Assembly (NCBI RefSeq): GCF_014253075.1
Contig: NZ_JACLZJ010000001.1
Location: forward strand, 992,001-1,056,000
Direction: 5' to 3'
DNA: 64,000 nt
DNA from: Ochrobactrum sp. CM-21-5
GTDB taxonomy: Bacteria; Pseudomonadota; Alphaproteobacteria; Rhizobiales; Rhizobiaceae
The number at the start of each line of letters is the position of its first letter. The stretch's first letter is position 1. Both the position numbers and the translations under genes were made by a program. The notes beneath the pieces were generated by a model. That model was given only the letters and a program-made list of their open reading frames with translations. It ran no database searches and was not told the origin of the DNA. Of this stretch, positions 26,740-34,904 are shown piece after piece.

Positions 26740-28062
26740 ATGCGGCCTGTCGGAAAATGGGGGTCTCGGATGTCAGACGTTCGTAACCGGCTGGAAGATA
26801 TCCTGTCGCGACTTGAAGCGCGCAAGGATAGCGAGCTTGTTTTCAGCAGAATTTACACGGACAGGGCTCGCGCCGAAGCCGATGCGGCGGATGTCCGGCT
26901 GGAAAGTGGAGGGGCATTGGGCCCGCTCGACGGACGCATCGTATCGATCAAGGATCTGTTCGACGTGGCCGGTGAAACGACGTTGGCTGGTTCGGTAGTA
27001 CGCCGCAATGCTCAGCCCGCAACCGGAGATGCGGTCATTGTGCGCCGTCTGCGTGAGGCGGGTGCGGTTATCATTGGCAAAACCCATATGACTGAATTCG
27101 CTTTCACGCCTGTCGGGCTTAATCCGCATTACGGTGTGCCGCGGAATGTGGCGGACCCCGAGCGCGTGCCGGGAGGGTCGTCCTCCGGCGCGGCGGTTTC
27201 GGCGGCAGAAGGAACTAGCGAAATTGCAATCGGTTCCGATACTGGCGGTTCGGTGCGCATTCCTGCTGCGCTGAACGGGTTGATCGGTTTTAAGCCAACT
27301 GCCCGCCGCATTCCGCTTGATGGTGCTTTTCCGCTGTCGCCTTCGCTCGATTCGATCGGGCCGCTCACAAGGACTGTGGCCGACGCTATCCTGACCGATG
27401 CCGTCATGGCTGGCGAAGTGCCAGTGTTACCGGAGGCTTTGTCGCTGCAAGGTTTGCGTATTGCCTTGCCAAGGGGGTATCTGTTGGCCGACATGCAGCC
27501 GGATGTGGCCGAACATTTTGAAACCACCGTCGCGGCGTTGGAAAAAGCCGGTGCTGTCATTGCCGATATTGCGGTTGACGATCTGATTGCACGACTGCGC
27601 GATGCAACCCGCGCAGGCTCGATTGTGGGGATTGAGGCAAGCCGGCTTCATGTCGCCGACTGGCTCGGCGATCCCGACGCCAATGTGGATGTACGGGTGA
27701 AGAAGCCGCTTTCAGTGCGCATCAGGGTGCCAGACGAAGTCTATGCGGCCATGATGCAAAGCCGGACGGCTCTGATACGCGAAATGGACGAACGCCTCAG
27801 CGGATTCGATATGTTCGCTACGCCCGCCACGCCGATCGTTGCGCCGACGATTGCTTCAGTCAGCGATGACGAAGACGAATATGACCGCGTTGAAACCTTG
27901 CTCCTGCGCGATACGCAGGTGGGCAATCAGTTCGACCTGTGCAGCATAACGCTGCCGATGCCGGGCATGGCGCTTCCCGCCGGCTTTATGCTGACCGCAC
28001 GCGGCGGCACGGACAAGCAATTGCTTGCCGCGGCCATGTCCGTGGAAAACTTGCTAAGCTAA
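26740..28062 (+). CDS. Amidase signature family hydrolase
   Basis: A 440-residue amidase with the Ser-cisSer-Lys triad of the amidase signature family: Lys71 in SIKDLFD, serines in PGGSSSGAA and GSDTGGSVRIP. It resembles the amidases that act on small carbon-nitrogen substrates in Rhizobiales. An alternative ATG at 26770 (MSDVRNRLED) has GGGGG six bases upstream and is equally credible. It follows the LysR gene on the same strand, and its last 9 bp overlap the end of the converging sufE. Confidence 0.87.
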   Translation: MRPVGKWGSRMSDVRNRLEDILSRLEARKDSELVFSRIYTDRARAEADAADVRLESGGALGPLDGRIVSIKDLFDVAGETTLAGSVVRRNAQPATGDAVIVRRLREAGAVIIGKTHMTEFAFTPVGLNPHYGVPRNVADPERVPGGSSSGAAVSAAEGTSEIAIGSDTGGSVRIPAALNGLIGFKPTARRIPLDGAFPLSPSLDSIGPLTRTVADAILTDAVMAGEVPVLPEALSLQGLRIALPRGYLLADMQPDVAEHFETTVAALEKAGAVIADIAVDDLIARLRDATRAGSIVGIEASRLHVADWLGDPDANVDVRVKKPLSVRIRVPDEVYAAMMQSRTALIREMDERLSGFDMFATPATPIVAPTIASVSDDEDEYDRVETLLLRDTQVGNQFDLCSITLPMPGMALPAGFMLTARGGTDKQLLAAAMSVENLLS

Positions 28063-28479
28063 AGCTTGAGCCGCATCCGCTTCACGGCGGATGCGGGCGA
28101 CCATCGCCCTCAGACCGTTGGCGCGCTGTGGGGTCAGATGCTCGTCAAGGCCGAGGGTCTTGAGCACGCTTTCCGGCTCGATGGTCAGGATCTCCGAAGC
28201 CTTGCGGCCCGAATAGAGTGCGAGCACGATGGCGACCAGTCCGCGTACGATATGCGCGTCGGAATCGCCCAGAAATTCGATGACCGGATCCGCACCATCC
28301 TGCGGCAGGGTTTTCAGCCACACCTGGCTGACACAGCCCTGAACCTTATGCGCCGCATCGCGCGCATCATCCGGATAGGGCGGCAGTTCGCGTCCAAGAT
28401 CGATGACATAGCGATATCGGTCTTCCCAATCGTCAAGGAATTCGAAATCGGAGATGATGCTGTCGATTGTGGTCGTCAT
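28054..28479 (-). CDS. sufE: SufE sulfur acceptor
   Basis: A 141-residue SufE that takes persulfide sulfur from the cysteine desulfurase SufS and passes it to the SufBCD scaffold in iron-sulfur cluster assembly. The acceptor cysteine is Cys49 in VQGCVSQVW, and AHIVRGLVAIVLALYSGR is a conserved helix. No other suf gene is near; in alphaproteobacteria an unlinked sufE is common. It converges on and overlaps the amidase gene by 9 bp. Confidence 0.93.
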   Translation of the reverse strand: MTTTIDSIISDFEFLDDWEDRYRYVIDLGRELPPYPDDARDAAHKVQGCVSQVWLKTLPQDGADPVIEFLGDSDAHIVRGLVAIVLALYSGRKASEILTIEPESVLKTLGLDEHLTPQRANGLRAMVARIRREADAAQALA

Positions 28480-28564
28480 GATATTCGCCTGAAAATGCCT
28501 TGGCTCTGCCGTTGGTTCTGGCGTTTATATAGTGATGAAAATGGCGAAGGTCACGGAAAACCGT

Positions 28565-29026
28565 TCAATTGTGTCCGGCGCGCCCGGATATTGCTCCGGT
28601 CGTCGCCTTGTCGATTGCCCGCAATGCGTCCTCACGTGATGTGGGAATGGGAATCGCGCCTTTTTGCGCAACAGCTGTCGTGGCCGATGGGCGAGCTTGT
28701 ACGGCCGGCGTATTCGTTCCGCTTCCGAAACGGTTGCTCAGGTAGTCAAGCATGACCCGACTTCCTTCTAGAACTTCGCTGCCTGTCTTGGCGATCAGCG
28801 ATGTACCACTCTCGCAAAATGAAGGATTGTCCATGCACAGCTTGCCGATTTCCAATGCGGTCTTGCCATTGGCGAGAAGTGCGTCGACGGAGTTCTGCTC
28901 GTCGATGGCATGGGCGGCGGCTGGCTGTTTCGGCGCCTTATCTTCCTGTTCCGCAGAAAAGAAGTGCGGCATTACGATGAATGCCAGCGACAGCCAGAAT
29001 GCGGATTTGAGAAGAAAACGGATCAT
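28565..29026 (-). CDS. Exported protein, DUF5330-like
   Basis: A 153-residue protein with an N-terminal signal or anchor helix (MIRFLLKSAFWLSLAFIVMP) and a soluble part with two cysteines in LCMDNPSFCESG. The middle contains NSVDALLANGKTALEIG. Similar proteins in Rhizobiales are classed under DUF5330 and have no known role. The start at MIRFLL was chosen because the 20 codons upstream read through an intergenic palindromic repeat. Confidence 0.65.
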   Translation of the reverse strand: MIRFLLKSAFWLSLAFIVMPHFFSAEQEDKAPKQPAAAHAIDEQNSVDALLANGKTALEIGKLCMDNPSFCESGTSLIAKTGSEVLEGSRVMLDYLSNRFGSGTNTPAVQARPSATTAVAQKGAIPIPTSREDALRAIDKATTGAISGRAGHN

Positions 29027-29382
29027 CGTACTTTTCGGTTGTAGGACGCATTTCCAGCAAAAGTGCGAAGCGGTTTTGCGTTGCATGGAGTGTCAATTTC
29101 CGACGAAATCGAAAAGATTTCGTAACCATGCCGATTCGAGCCGGATTAAACGCAAAAATTGTACTCTTGCAGAAGTTTTATTCTTCCGGATCGCTACCCT
29201 CTGTTTACCATAGCCGGAAAAGCATGATCTTTCGGTGATATATCGGCGGTGACGGCCCATCAATCAGCCTGGCTTTATCGTTTCTTTAAAGCCTCGGCTG
29301 CAATCTGAAGCCCGACTGGAATGCGATCCAAAAAGTTCGCATTCAGGGCAAGGCAGACAGAGTATTGAGTGAGTAAGGCACG
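29027..29382. other. Intergenic region with family A repeat
   Basis: A 356-bp gap between divergent genes. It holds a family A palindromic repeat at 29048-29080, probably the promoters of both neighbours, and no credible gene. AAGG at 29376-29379 is the likely ribosome-binding site of the kinase gene. Confidence 0.5.
29048..29080. repeat. Intergenic palindromic repeat, family A, copy 2
   Basis: Begins with the same 20-mer GCATTTCCAGCAAAAGTGCG as 15281-15300, then AAGCGGTTTTGCG where the first copy has CAGCGATTTTGCT. The two copies are unlinked and both intergenic. Confidence 0.75.
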
Positions 29383-31203
29383 TTGAACGCCATTCTTTTG
29401 AAGATCGCCGAGACCGTCCGCACAGGCTCGCAGGCATTTGCAGGCTTTCGTGAACGCCTTTGCCTGCGTCTGGCAGGCAAGTCCGATCCGGCCTCCGTGC
29501 GCCTAATCGGCGGGTTTCTGACCATGCCGCTACTGCTCGCCATTGCGGCACTTGTCGCAGGCGTTGTGCCCGGCCCGATGGAGCTGGCAATTCTCGTGGC
29601 GAGTTTCTCCGGCATTGCCATGATCTTCTGCGCACTTTCCCTTATGGGCTTAAGTACAGCTATGCTGGGTGGGCTAAATTTTGCTGCCTATGGTGCGGGC
29701 CTCGCCACTATTGGCGCGTTTTCCACCGGCAATGCCATACTCTGGCTGATCGTGGCCGCGCTACCGCTTGAAATCTGGTTCACAAGCCGCAAAGTCTCCG
29801 TCACTCTCGCAGGGGTAGTTTTCGCAACGCTCATCCTCGGATTTCTTTTCACGAAGAATGGCGGGGTGGTTTCCGGCGGCTCGCCCGGTTCTGTTGTTGC
29901 GCTTGCTCTTTACGTTGCAAGCCTGATTGCGCGCAGCGTCGGTTCTTCCGAGAAGTCCGTTCAAATGCCCGCTGATGGGATGCAGGCGGCGCTTCCCGTT
30001 GGGGATGTCCAGTTCTGCCTCGATGCGGAAGGCATAGTTGCGGCTGCGGATGCGCAGACCGCAAAGCTGCTCGGCATCCAGCCGAAAATGCTCGAAGGTA
30101 CGGCTCTGTTCGACCGGGTTCACGTTGGCGACCGCGTGCAATACCTCACCTTGCTGGCCGATCTGCGTGCTGGGGTGGTGATGCATTCAGCCGATGTGCG
30201 TTTGCGCTCGATCGAAACCGGCAATCTGGTTTTCCGCGCCTATCGCATGGAAGGTGTGCGTGTAAACAACGCGATCACTCTTATCGGACGCTCGCTCGAA
30301 GAAGAGCAGAAGCTTCTGGATGAAATAGGTGCGTTGAAGGCGGAACTTGAAGCCGAGAGACTCGGCAAGGGGCGCTTGCTTGCTGCGGTCAGCCATGAAC
30401 TTCGCACGCCGCTCAATTCGATCATCGGTTTTTCGGACATGCTGGTCCATGAAATGGGTGGTCGTCTGGAAACCGAGAAGCAACGTGAATATGCGGGTCT
30501 CATCCACAAATCGGGCCATTATCTGCTTGAGTTGGTCAATGCGGTTCTCGACAATTCGCGTCTGGAAACCGGAACCTATCTGATCGAGCCAAAAACCTTT
30601 GTGTTCCGCGAAGCGGCAGAAATGTGCACGGCAGTCATGCTGCCGCAGGCCGAGGCCAAAGGCGTCGCGTTTTGTCACCGTGTTGGCGTCGGTGCAGGCG
30701 AGCTTGTTGCCGATCGCCGCGCCGTGCAGCAGATACTGCTCAACCTTGCGGCCAATGCGGTCAAGTTCACTGAACCCGGCGGCTGCGTCACCATTGATGC
30801 TGCACGGGTCATGGCCGATGACCGTCCCGTTCTAGAGTTCAGCGTTTCGGATACCGGCATCGGGATCGAACCGGAAGAAATGCAGCGCATCGGAACACCA
30901 TTCGTGCGGGCCGACAATAGTTATACCCGTGCACAAGAGGGAAGCGGGCTTGGCCTCTCGGTGGTCAAGGGACTTGTGGAACTGCATCAGGGCTCGATGA
31001 AGCTCAAGAGCTGCCCGGGCGAAGGCACGGTTGTAACCGTCCGCCTTCCAATCGCAGGGCCGCAATATCTCATGGGAGAAGACGAACAGCAGGAACTTGG
31101 CACGGTGATCGACATTCACCGTCACCAGGGAGAAAGGCATAATGACTGGCAGAAAGACGAAACCGGAGAAAAAAGCCATGCGCAAATCCGCAAAACGGCG
31201 TAG
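29383..31203 (+). CDS. Sensor histidine kinase, DivJ/PleC-like
   Basis: A 606-residue membrane sensor kinase. About six hydrophobic helices span residues 40-185, a PAS-like segment follows (VQFCLDAEGIVAAADAQTAKLLG), then a HisKA domain with phospho-accepting His338 in SHELRTPLNSIIGFSDML and an ATPase domain with NAVKFT, DTGIGIEPEEM and GSGLGLSVVKGL. The dimerisation-helix sequence and topology resemble DivJ/PleC, which phosphorylate DivK in the alphaproteobacterial cell cycle; the assignment to DivJ itself is inference. No response regulator is adjacent. The start is TTG. It overlaps the next gene by 62 bp. Confidence 0.85.
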   Translation: MNAILLKIAETVRTGSQAFAGFRERLCLRLAGKSDPASVRLIGGFLTMPLLLAIAALVAGVVPGPMELAILVASFSGIAMIFCALSLMGLSTAMLGGLNFAAYGAGLATIGAFSTGNAILWLIVAALPLEIWFTSRKVSVTLAGVVFATLILGFLFTKNGGVVSGGSPGSVVALALYVASLIARSVGSSEKSVQMPADGMQAALPVGDVQFCLDAEGIVAAADAQTAKLLGIQPKMLEGTALFDRVHVGDRVQYLTLLADLRAGVVMHSADVRLRSIETGNLVFRAYRMEGVRVNNAITLIGRSLEEEQKLLDEIGALKAELEAERLGKGRLLAAVSHELRTPLNSIIGFSDMLVHEMGGRLETEKQREYAGLIHKSGHYLLELVNAVLDNSRLETGTYLIEPKTFVFREAAEMCTAVMLPQAEAKGVAFCHRVGVGAGELVADRRAVQQILLNLAANAVKFTEPGGCVTIDAARVMADDRPVLEFSVSDTGIGIEPEEMQRIGTPFVRADNSYTRAQEGSGLGLSVVKGLVELHQGSMKLKSCPGEGTVVTVRLPIAGPQYLMGEDEQQELGTVIDIHRHQGERHNDWQKDETGEKSHAQIRKTA

Positions 31204-32161
31204 TCCCGGCGGACGGCTTCTTCATTTCTTTTTCAATTCGGCTTCGGCTATAGCCATAGCTGCCGGAGACTTTATAGTTCGCAACCCCGTCCTGACCGGC
31301 GGGGCAACGGCGTTTGCTGTCGTCATGGGTTTTGTTTCGGCGAACGCGCTTTGGTATCAGCCCGAAGCGCACAATGCCGTCTTTTTTCGCACTAGGCCGG
31401 ATTTTGTGTTTAAGGCGACACCGCGCAGCGTGCTTCCGGGAACCCTGGCGGTAAGCGCCGATTCCAAGCCTGCCGGGGACGTGCATAATGCAGTTGCGGC
31501 AAAACCCGCTGAAATCGTCGATCCAGCCCAGACCCAAACCGCCGAACTCTCGCCAGACCGGCTCCAGACTACAGGCTCTGTTGACGAAATGCTGCCTGCG
31601 CTCGCACCCAATGCCGATGTCGAAATTGCGCGCTTGCAGCAACGGCTTGCGACGCTGGGCATCTACAAGGGATCGGTGGATGGCTTTTCAGGTCCGCAAA
31701 CACGGGAAGCCATGGAACGCTGGCGCGCCTTGCAGCAAAAACTCGGCGTAGGACAGGCGGGCACGCCTGCCGGTGTGGATGACCGGGCTGATGATAATGT
31801 GGCGAAGATCATTACCCTTGCCGTACCCGCACCACGGCCCGAACCGGCTGTCCTGAAGACGCAGACGCCGTCAAAGCGCGCGCCGGATCTGTCATCGCTG
31901 GAGAGCAGACCAGCGCCGGAAAAGAAGCCTGCCGCCGCCACGGCGACGCCGAAGCCGGCCAATGTGTCGTCGCAGGATATTGTGCGCGTACAGGCCGGTC
32001 TTAAGGCATTCGGCAATGATCTCGTCCGGGTGGATGGGACGCCGGGCAAGGCAACGCAAGAGGCGATCCGCGAGTTTCAGAAGCTGTTCGGCATGCGGGT
32101 GACTGGTGAAATAGACGCCGTGCTGATCGGAAAAATGCGTGAAATCGGGCTGATAAGTTGA
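31142..32161 (+). CDS. Peptidoglycan-binding membrane protein
   Basis: A 339-residue protein with a very basic cytoplasmic N-terminus, a membrane helix (PVLTGGATAFAVVMGFVSANA) and a periplasmic part containing two PG_binding_1 repeats, at about residues 160-200 (IARLQQRLATLGIYKGSVDGFSG) and 275-335 (RVQAGLKAFGNDLVRVDGTPG), joined by a Pro/Ala/Lys-rich linker. Starts within the 3' end of the kinase gene, which implies co-expression with it. A wall-sensing partner of the kinase is plausible but unproven. Confidence 0.8.
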   Translation: MTGRKTKPEKKAMRKSAKRRSPGGRLLHFFFNSASAIAIAAGDFIVRNPVLTGGATAFAVVMGFVSANALWYQPEAHNAVFFRTRPDFVFKATPRSVLPGTLAVSADSKPAGDVHNAVAAKPAEIVDPAQTQTAELSPDRLQTTGSVDEMLPALAPNADVEIARLQQRLATLGIYKGSVDGFSGPQTREAMERWRALQQKLGVGQAGTPAGVDDRADDNVAKIITLAVPAPRPEPAVLKTQTPSKRAPDLSSLESRPAPEKKPAAATATPKPANVSSQDIVRVQAGLKAFGNDLVRVDGTPGKATQEAIREFQKLFGMRVTGEIDAVLIGKMREIGLIS

Positions 32162-32174
32162 CCGGAATGCTGTT

Positions 32175-32528
32175 ATGCGTCTGACATCCGATTTCTGGGT
32201 CTCGGCGTTGATCCGCAAAGTGCAGGGCGAGGGCGGATTTGCCTATCTCGCCCGGCGCGGTTCGACGGAAGCGGGCGCGATTTTCATAAAGATCGGCACG
32301 CGCCTGGGAACCGCGAGCCTCTATTCGCCTGCCCCGCAGACCTCCTATGAAGAAAACAGCGACGGCGAGCGCAGGTTTCTGCGGATTCTCCATGATGTTG
32401 ATGACATGGCGACCGACGAACGGATGCAGCGTGAAATCCGTTTCGATCCCGATCTCTGGCTGGTCGAACTGGAAGATGTTTCCAATCCGGCAAACCTTTT
32501 CCAGATATCCGAAGGTGATGAATTTTAA
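32175..32528 (+). CDS. DUF1491 family protein
   Basis: A 117-residue protein (MRLTSDFWVSALIRKVQGEG, then GAIFIKIGTRLG and RFDPDLWLVELED) matching the DUF1491 family, which is widespread in Alphaproteobacteria and has no known role. No signal peptide or membrane helix. It is 13 bp after the peptidoglycan-binding gene and probably in the same operon; its stop overlaps the end of the converging DUF2336 gene by 4 bp. Confidence 0.8.
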   Translation: MRLTSDFWVSALIRKVQGEGGFAYLARRGSTEAGAIFIKIGTRLGTASLYSPAPQTSYEENSDGERRFLRILHDVDDMATDERMQREIRFDPDLWLVELEDVSNPANLFQISEGDEF

Positions 32529-33565
32529 AGCACTGATCTGCTTTGTGCCGGTGCGTCGCAATTGGCTGCGTCTGTCAGCGGAACGTCTTCTTCCGCCTCA
32601 GCCATCTCGCGCAATTTATGTCGCAGCATGGTCGACATGTCCTCTGCCTTCCAGCGCCGTACGAGCGACATGGCTTTGTCACGGTCGATGGAGTGGTAGA
32701 TATGGACAAATTCACGCAATGTGTCACGACTGGTATCGATAGCGCCTAGGACCGCGGTCATGACCAGATAACATTCAGGTGCCGAAAGACCGAGTGCCTT
32801 GAGCGCGATAGGCAGATGCGAATCCGGCCATCGGCCTATGACGGCATCGGCACGCTCAAAGGAGAGGTCGAGGGCATCGGCGAGGGCGTTGCGAAAAAAC
32901 TGGCTGTCGATCAAAAGTGCCGTATCAATCAGATGTTCCGGCCCGAATAGAATGCCTGCATTGAAGAACGGCTGTTGCAGCGAGCGCGCGAGGCGCTCCG
33001 AGCTGCCGCCGTTCATCAGGGGGGCGGACGACGTGGACAGGTCAGGCACTTGCGGCCTTTCCAGAGGTTCGGCCTCGATATTGGCAAGGCTTTCCTGAAG
33101 CGTGAGTGTTCGGTCGATCACCGGATCGGCAAAGCTGCGCAGCACATCCTGCAGCAAGGCATCACCGCACTGTCGCCGGGCGATGGCACGCGCATGCATC
33201 AGACCGGTCTGCCCGATGATGTCGATGAGGTCGCCCGCACGCAGGAGGGGGGAGCGCAGAAGCAGGGGAGCCGAAATCTCCACCGGCTCACTGGCAAGTG
33301 TTAGAACGAGACGACGTGGCGCGTCTTCGAGTTGCGACAGCGCATTTGCTGCATGTCGCTTGCCTCGCGTCGTCGCATATTGCAACAGCGGCAATGCAAG
33401 ATCTTCCAGTTGCTGCGTGTCATGCCTGCCGGGGCGCGTGATTGCCGCGAACGCCGATATGGCAGCCGCCAGAAGGTCGTCTGCCTTGGGGCCTCCAGCT
33501 TTGGTGTTCGACGGGCTCCGGTTGCCTGAAATTTCCTCCAGGGCTCGGAACTGATCATTTGTCAC
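32525..33565 (-). CDS. DUF2336 family protein
   Basis: A 346-residue soluble helical protein with HEAT-like repeats in its first half (ALPLLQYATTRGKRHAANALSQLED, APRRLVLTLASEPVEISAPLLLRSPLL) and a DUF2336 domain. Family members are common in Rhizobiales and uncharacterised, sometimes linked to two-component or cell-cycle genes. The start is GTG with GGAG eight bases upstream. Monocistronic. Confidence 0.78.
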   Translation of the reverse strand: MTNDQFRALEEISGNRSPSNTKAGGPKADDLLAAAISAFAAITRPGRHDTQQLEDLALPLLQYATTRGKRHAANALSQLEDAPRRLVLTLASEPVEISAPLLLRSPLLRAGDLIDIIGQTGLMHARAIARRQCGDALLQDVLRSFADPVIDRTLTLQESLANIEAEPLERPQVPDLSTSSAPLMNGGSSERLARSLQQPFFNAGILFGPEHLIDTALLIDSQFFRNALADALDLSFERADAVIGRWPDSHLPIALKALGLSAPECYLVMTAVLGAIDTSRDTLREFVHIYHSIDRDKAMSLVRRWKAEDMSTMLRHKLREMAEAEEDVPLTDAANCDAPAQSRSVL

Positions 33566-33730
33566 GCAGAGTTCTCCGGTGGGCTCGAATATGCCGCCAT
33601 GCAGCTGCCCGGAAATGCAACTGGGTCATGATCGGCTCACTGGATAATAGGCATGAAGCCTTAGCAACTCATTAACCGTGCGCCACAGAACGGACACATA
33701 ACCGTTGGCGATTGACCTTTTCAGGGGGGT

Positions 33731-33749
33731 GGCGCCAGCATCTGGCGCC
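33731..33749 (-). terminator. Short hairpin after DUF1254 gene
   Basis: GGCGCCA (33731-33737) and TGGCGCC (33743-33749) pair around GCATC just past the end of the minus-strand DUF1254 gene. No clear T-run follows. Confidence 0.4.
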
Positions 33750-33765
33750 TTGAGAATAGAACTGT

Positions 33766-34308
33766 TTACATGCCCTCGTAAGGCTGGCACTGGGCCGCAT
33801 CAAAGAAATGTTTTACCTGCGTCTGCCAGGTTGCATCCGGCACGAAAACGCGCAGAACCACAGCGCCTTCGCCTATATTCTGTTCTATCAGGATGGATTG
33901 CCCGTCGGACTGTAACCCGCCGGCGCGCAGGCTCGCCATGCCAATCGGATCGGCGACGATAAGGTCGAGCTGGCGTTCATTGGAAACGCTGTCGTTGAGA
34001 CTGTACAGATTGTCGCCATTGGGCGCGTAAACGGACAGGGACCAGAACGGAACATCGCCTTTGGTCGTGATGTGAACCGGCCCGTCAGCCAGATCGAACC
34101 GGCACGTTGCCTGCTTCACGAGCGGATCGTTATCGCTGACCGGACCATGCTGCGGGTCGATGCGATGGAAGCGATAGGCATCGCTGGCGGATTCTATGCG
34201 CGACCATGCATTTTTGTCGGAGTAGACCGGCACGAGAAACAGAACCGCGATATGCACAATTGCCGCCCCGACAAGGCCAAGCAGGACGAGGCGCAGAATC
34301 TTACCCAC
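33766..34308 (-). CDS. DUF1254 family envelope protein
   Basis: A 180-residue protein with one N-terminal membrane helix (LRLVLLGLVGAAIVHIAVLF) and a periplasmic domain of the DUF1254 type. The GTG start was chosen because GGAGG lies six bases upstream and the family begins with this helix; the longer open frame begins inside the upstream gene. It overlaps the end of the DUF1214 gene by 8 bp. The two domains often occur as one protein (DUF1254-DUF1214); here they are separate, consecutive genes in reverse order. Confidence 0.78.
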   Translation of the reverse strand: MGKILRLVLLGLVGAAIVHIAVLFLVPVYSDKNAWSRIESASDAYRFHRIDPQHGPVSDNDPLVKQATCRFDLADGPVHITTKGDVPFWSLSVYAPNGDNLYSLNDSVSNERQLDLIVADPIGMASLRAGGLQSDGQSILIEQNIGEGAVVLRVFVPDATWQTQVKHFFDAAQCQPYEGM

Positions 34309-34897
34309 GGCAGGCCTCCTGTCCGGCGGTCGGGATAATGCGGGGCATGACAAGATCGGACAGGCCGGACGAGCTCGCAGCTGGCGTATTATAGAGCGTC
34401 ATGACGAGCACGAAGTTTCCGCTGCCTTGCACCGGCAGCCAGTTTTTCGGGCTGGCGTCCGGACCTATCGTAATCGAAATGCTGCCGTCATCGTCATAGA
34501 GCAGGCTGCGCGAGTGCAATGCGGTCTGCAATTCTTCACGTTGGGGAATTGGCTCCAGATCGGGCGCAGCAGCATAAAGGGTCCAGAAGCGCGCCGGAGG
34601 CGTGAGACCGTCCAGCTGGTAAATGCAGTTGCGGCGCAGCTCACGGCCATTGCTGTCGTGGCGAGCATAAAAGGAAAGACCTTCGGCGGCGCCAAGCGCA
34701 AGATAGGCTTTGCGAGCGGCGCGGGCCTTCGAGTACGGGTCGGCATCGGTCGTCCCAGCAGCAGGATAGGCGCTCCATACACCGACTTTCAGTTCGCCGA
34801 AGCCGCCGAAGCGATCGAGAACCAGGTCAACGCTCCAGATGCCGCCGCCAAGAGCGAGCACGAGCACTACTACAATCTTGAGAACCGATTTCAGCAT
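34301..34897 (-). CDS. DUF1214 family envelope protein
   Basis: A 198-residue protein with an N-terminal membrane helix (VLKIVVVLVLALGGGIWSVD) and a periplasmic DUF1214 domain (NCIYQLDGLTPPARFWTLY, GSISITIGPDASPKNWLPVQG, FVLVMTLYNT). Start taken at MLKSVLKIV, 8 bp after the stop of the penicillin-binding protein gene, forming a three-gene unit with that gene and DUF1254. No function is established. Confidence 0.8.
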   Translation of the reverse strand: MLKSVLKIVVVLVLALGGGIWSVDLVLDRFGGFGELKVGVWSAYPAAGTTDADPYSKARAARKAYLALGAAEGLSFYARHDSNGRELRRNCIYQLDGLTPPARFWTLYAAAPDLEPIPQREELQTALHSRSLLYDDDGSISITIGPDASPKNWLPVQGSGNFVLVMTLYNTPAASSSGLSDLVMPRIIPTAGQEACRG

Positions 34898-34904
34898 CTT
34901 TTGT

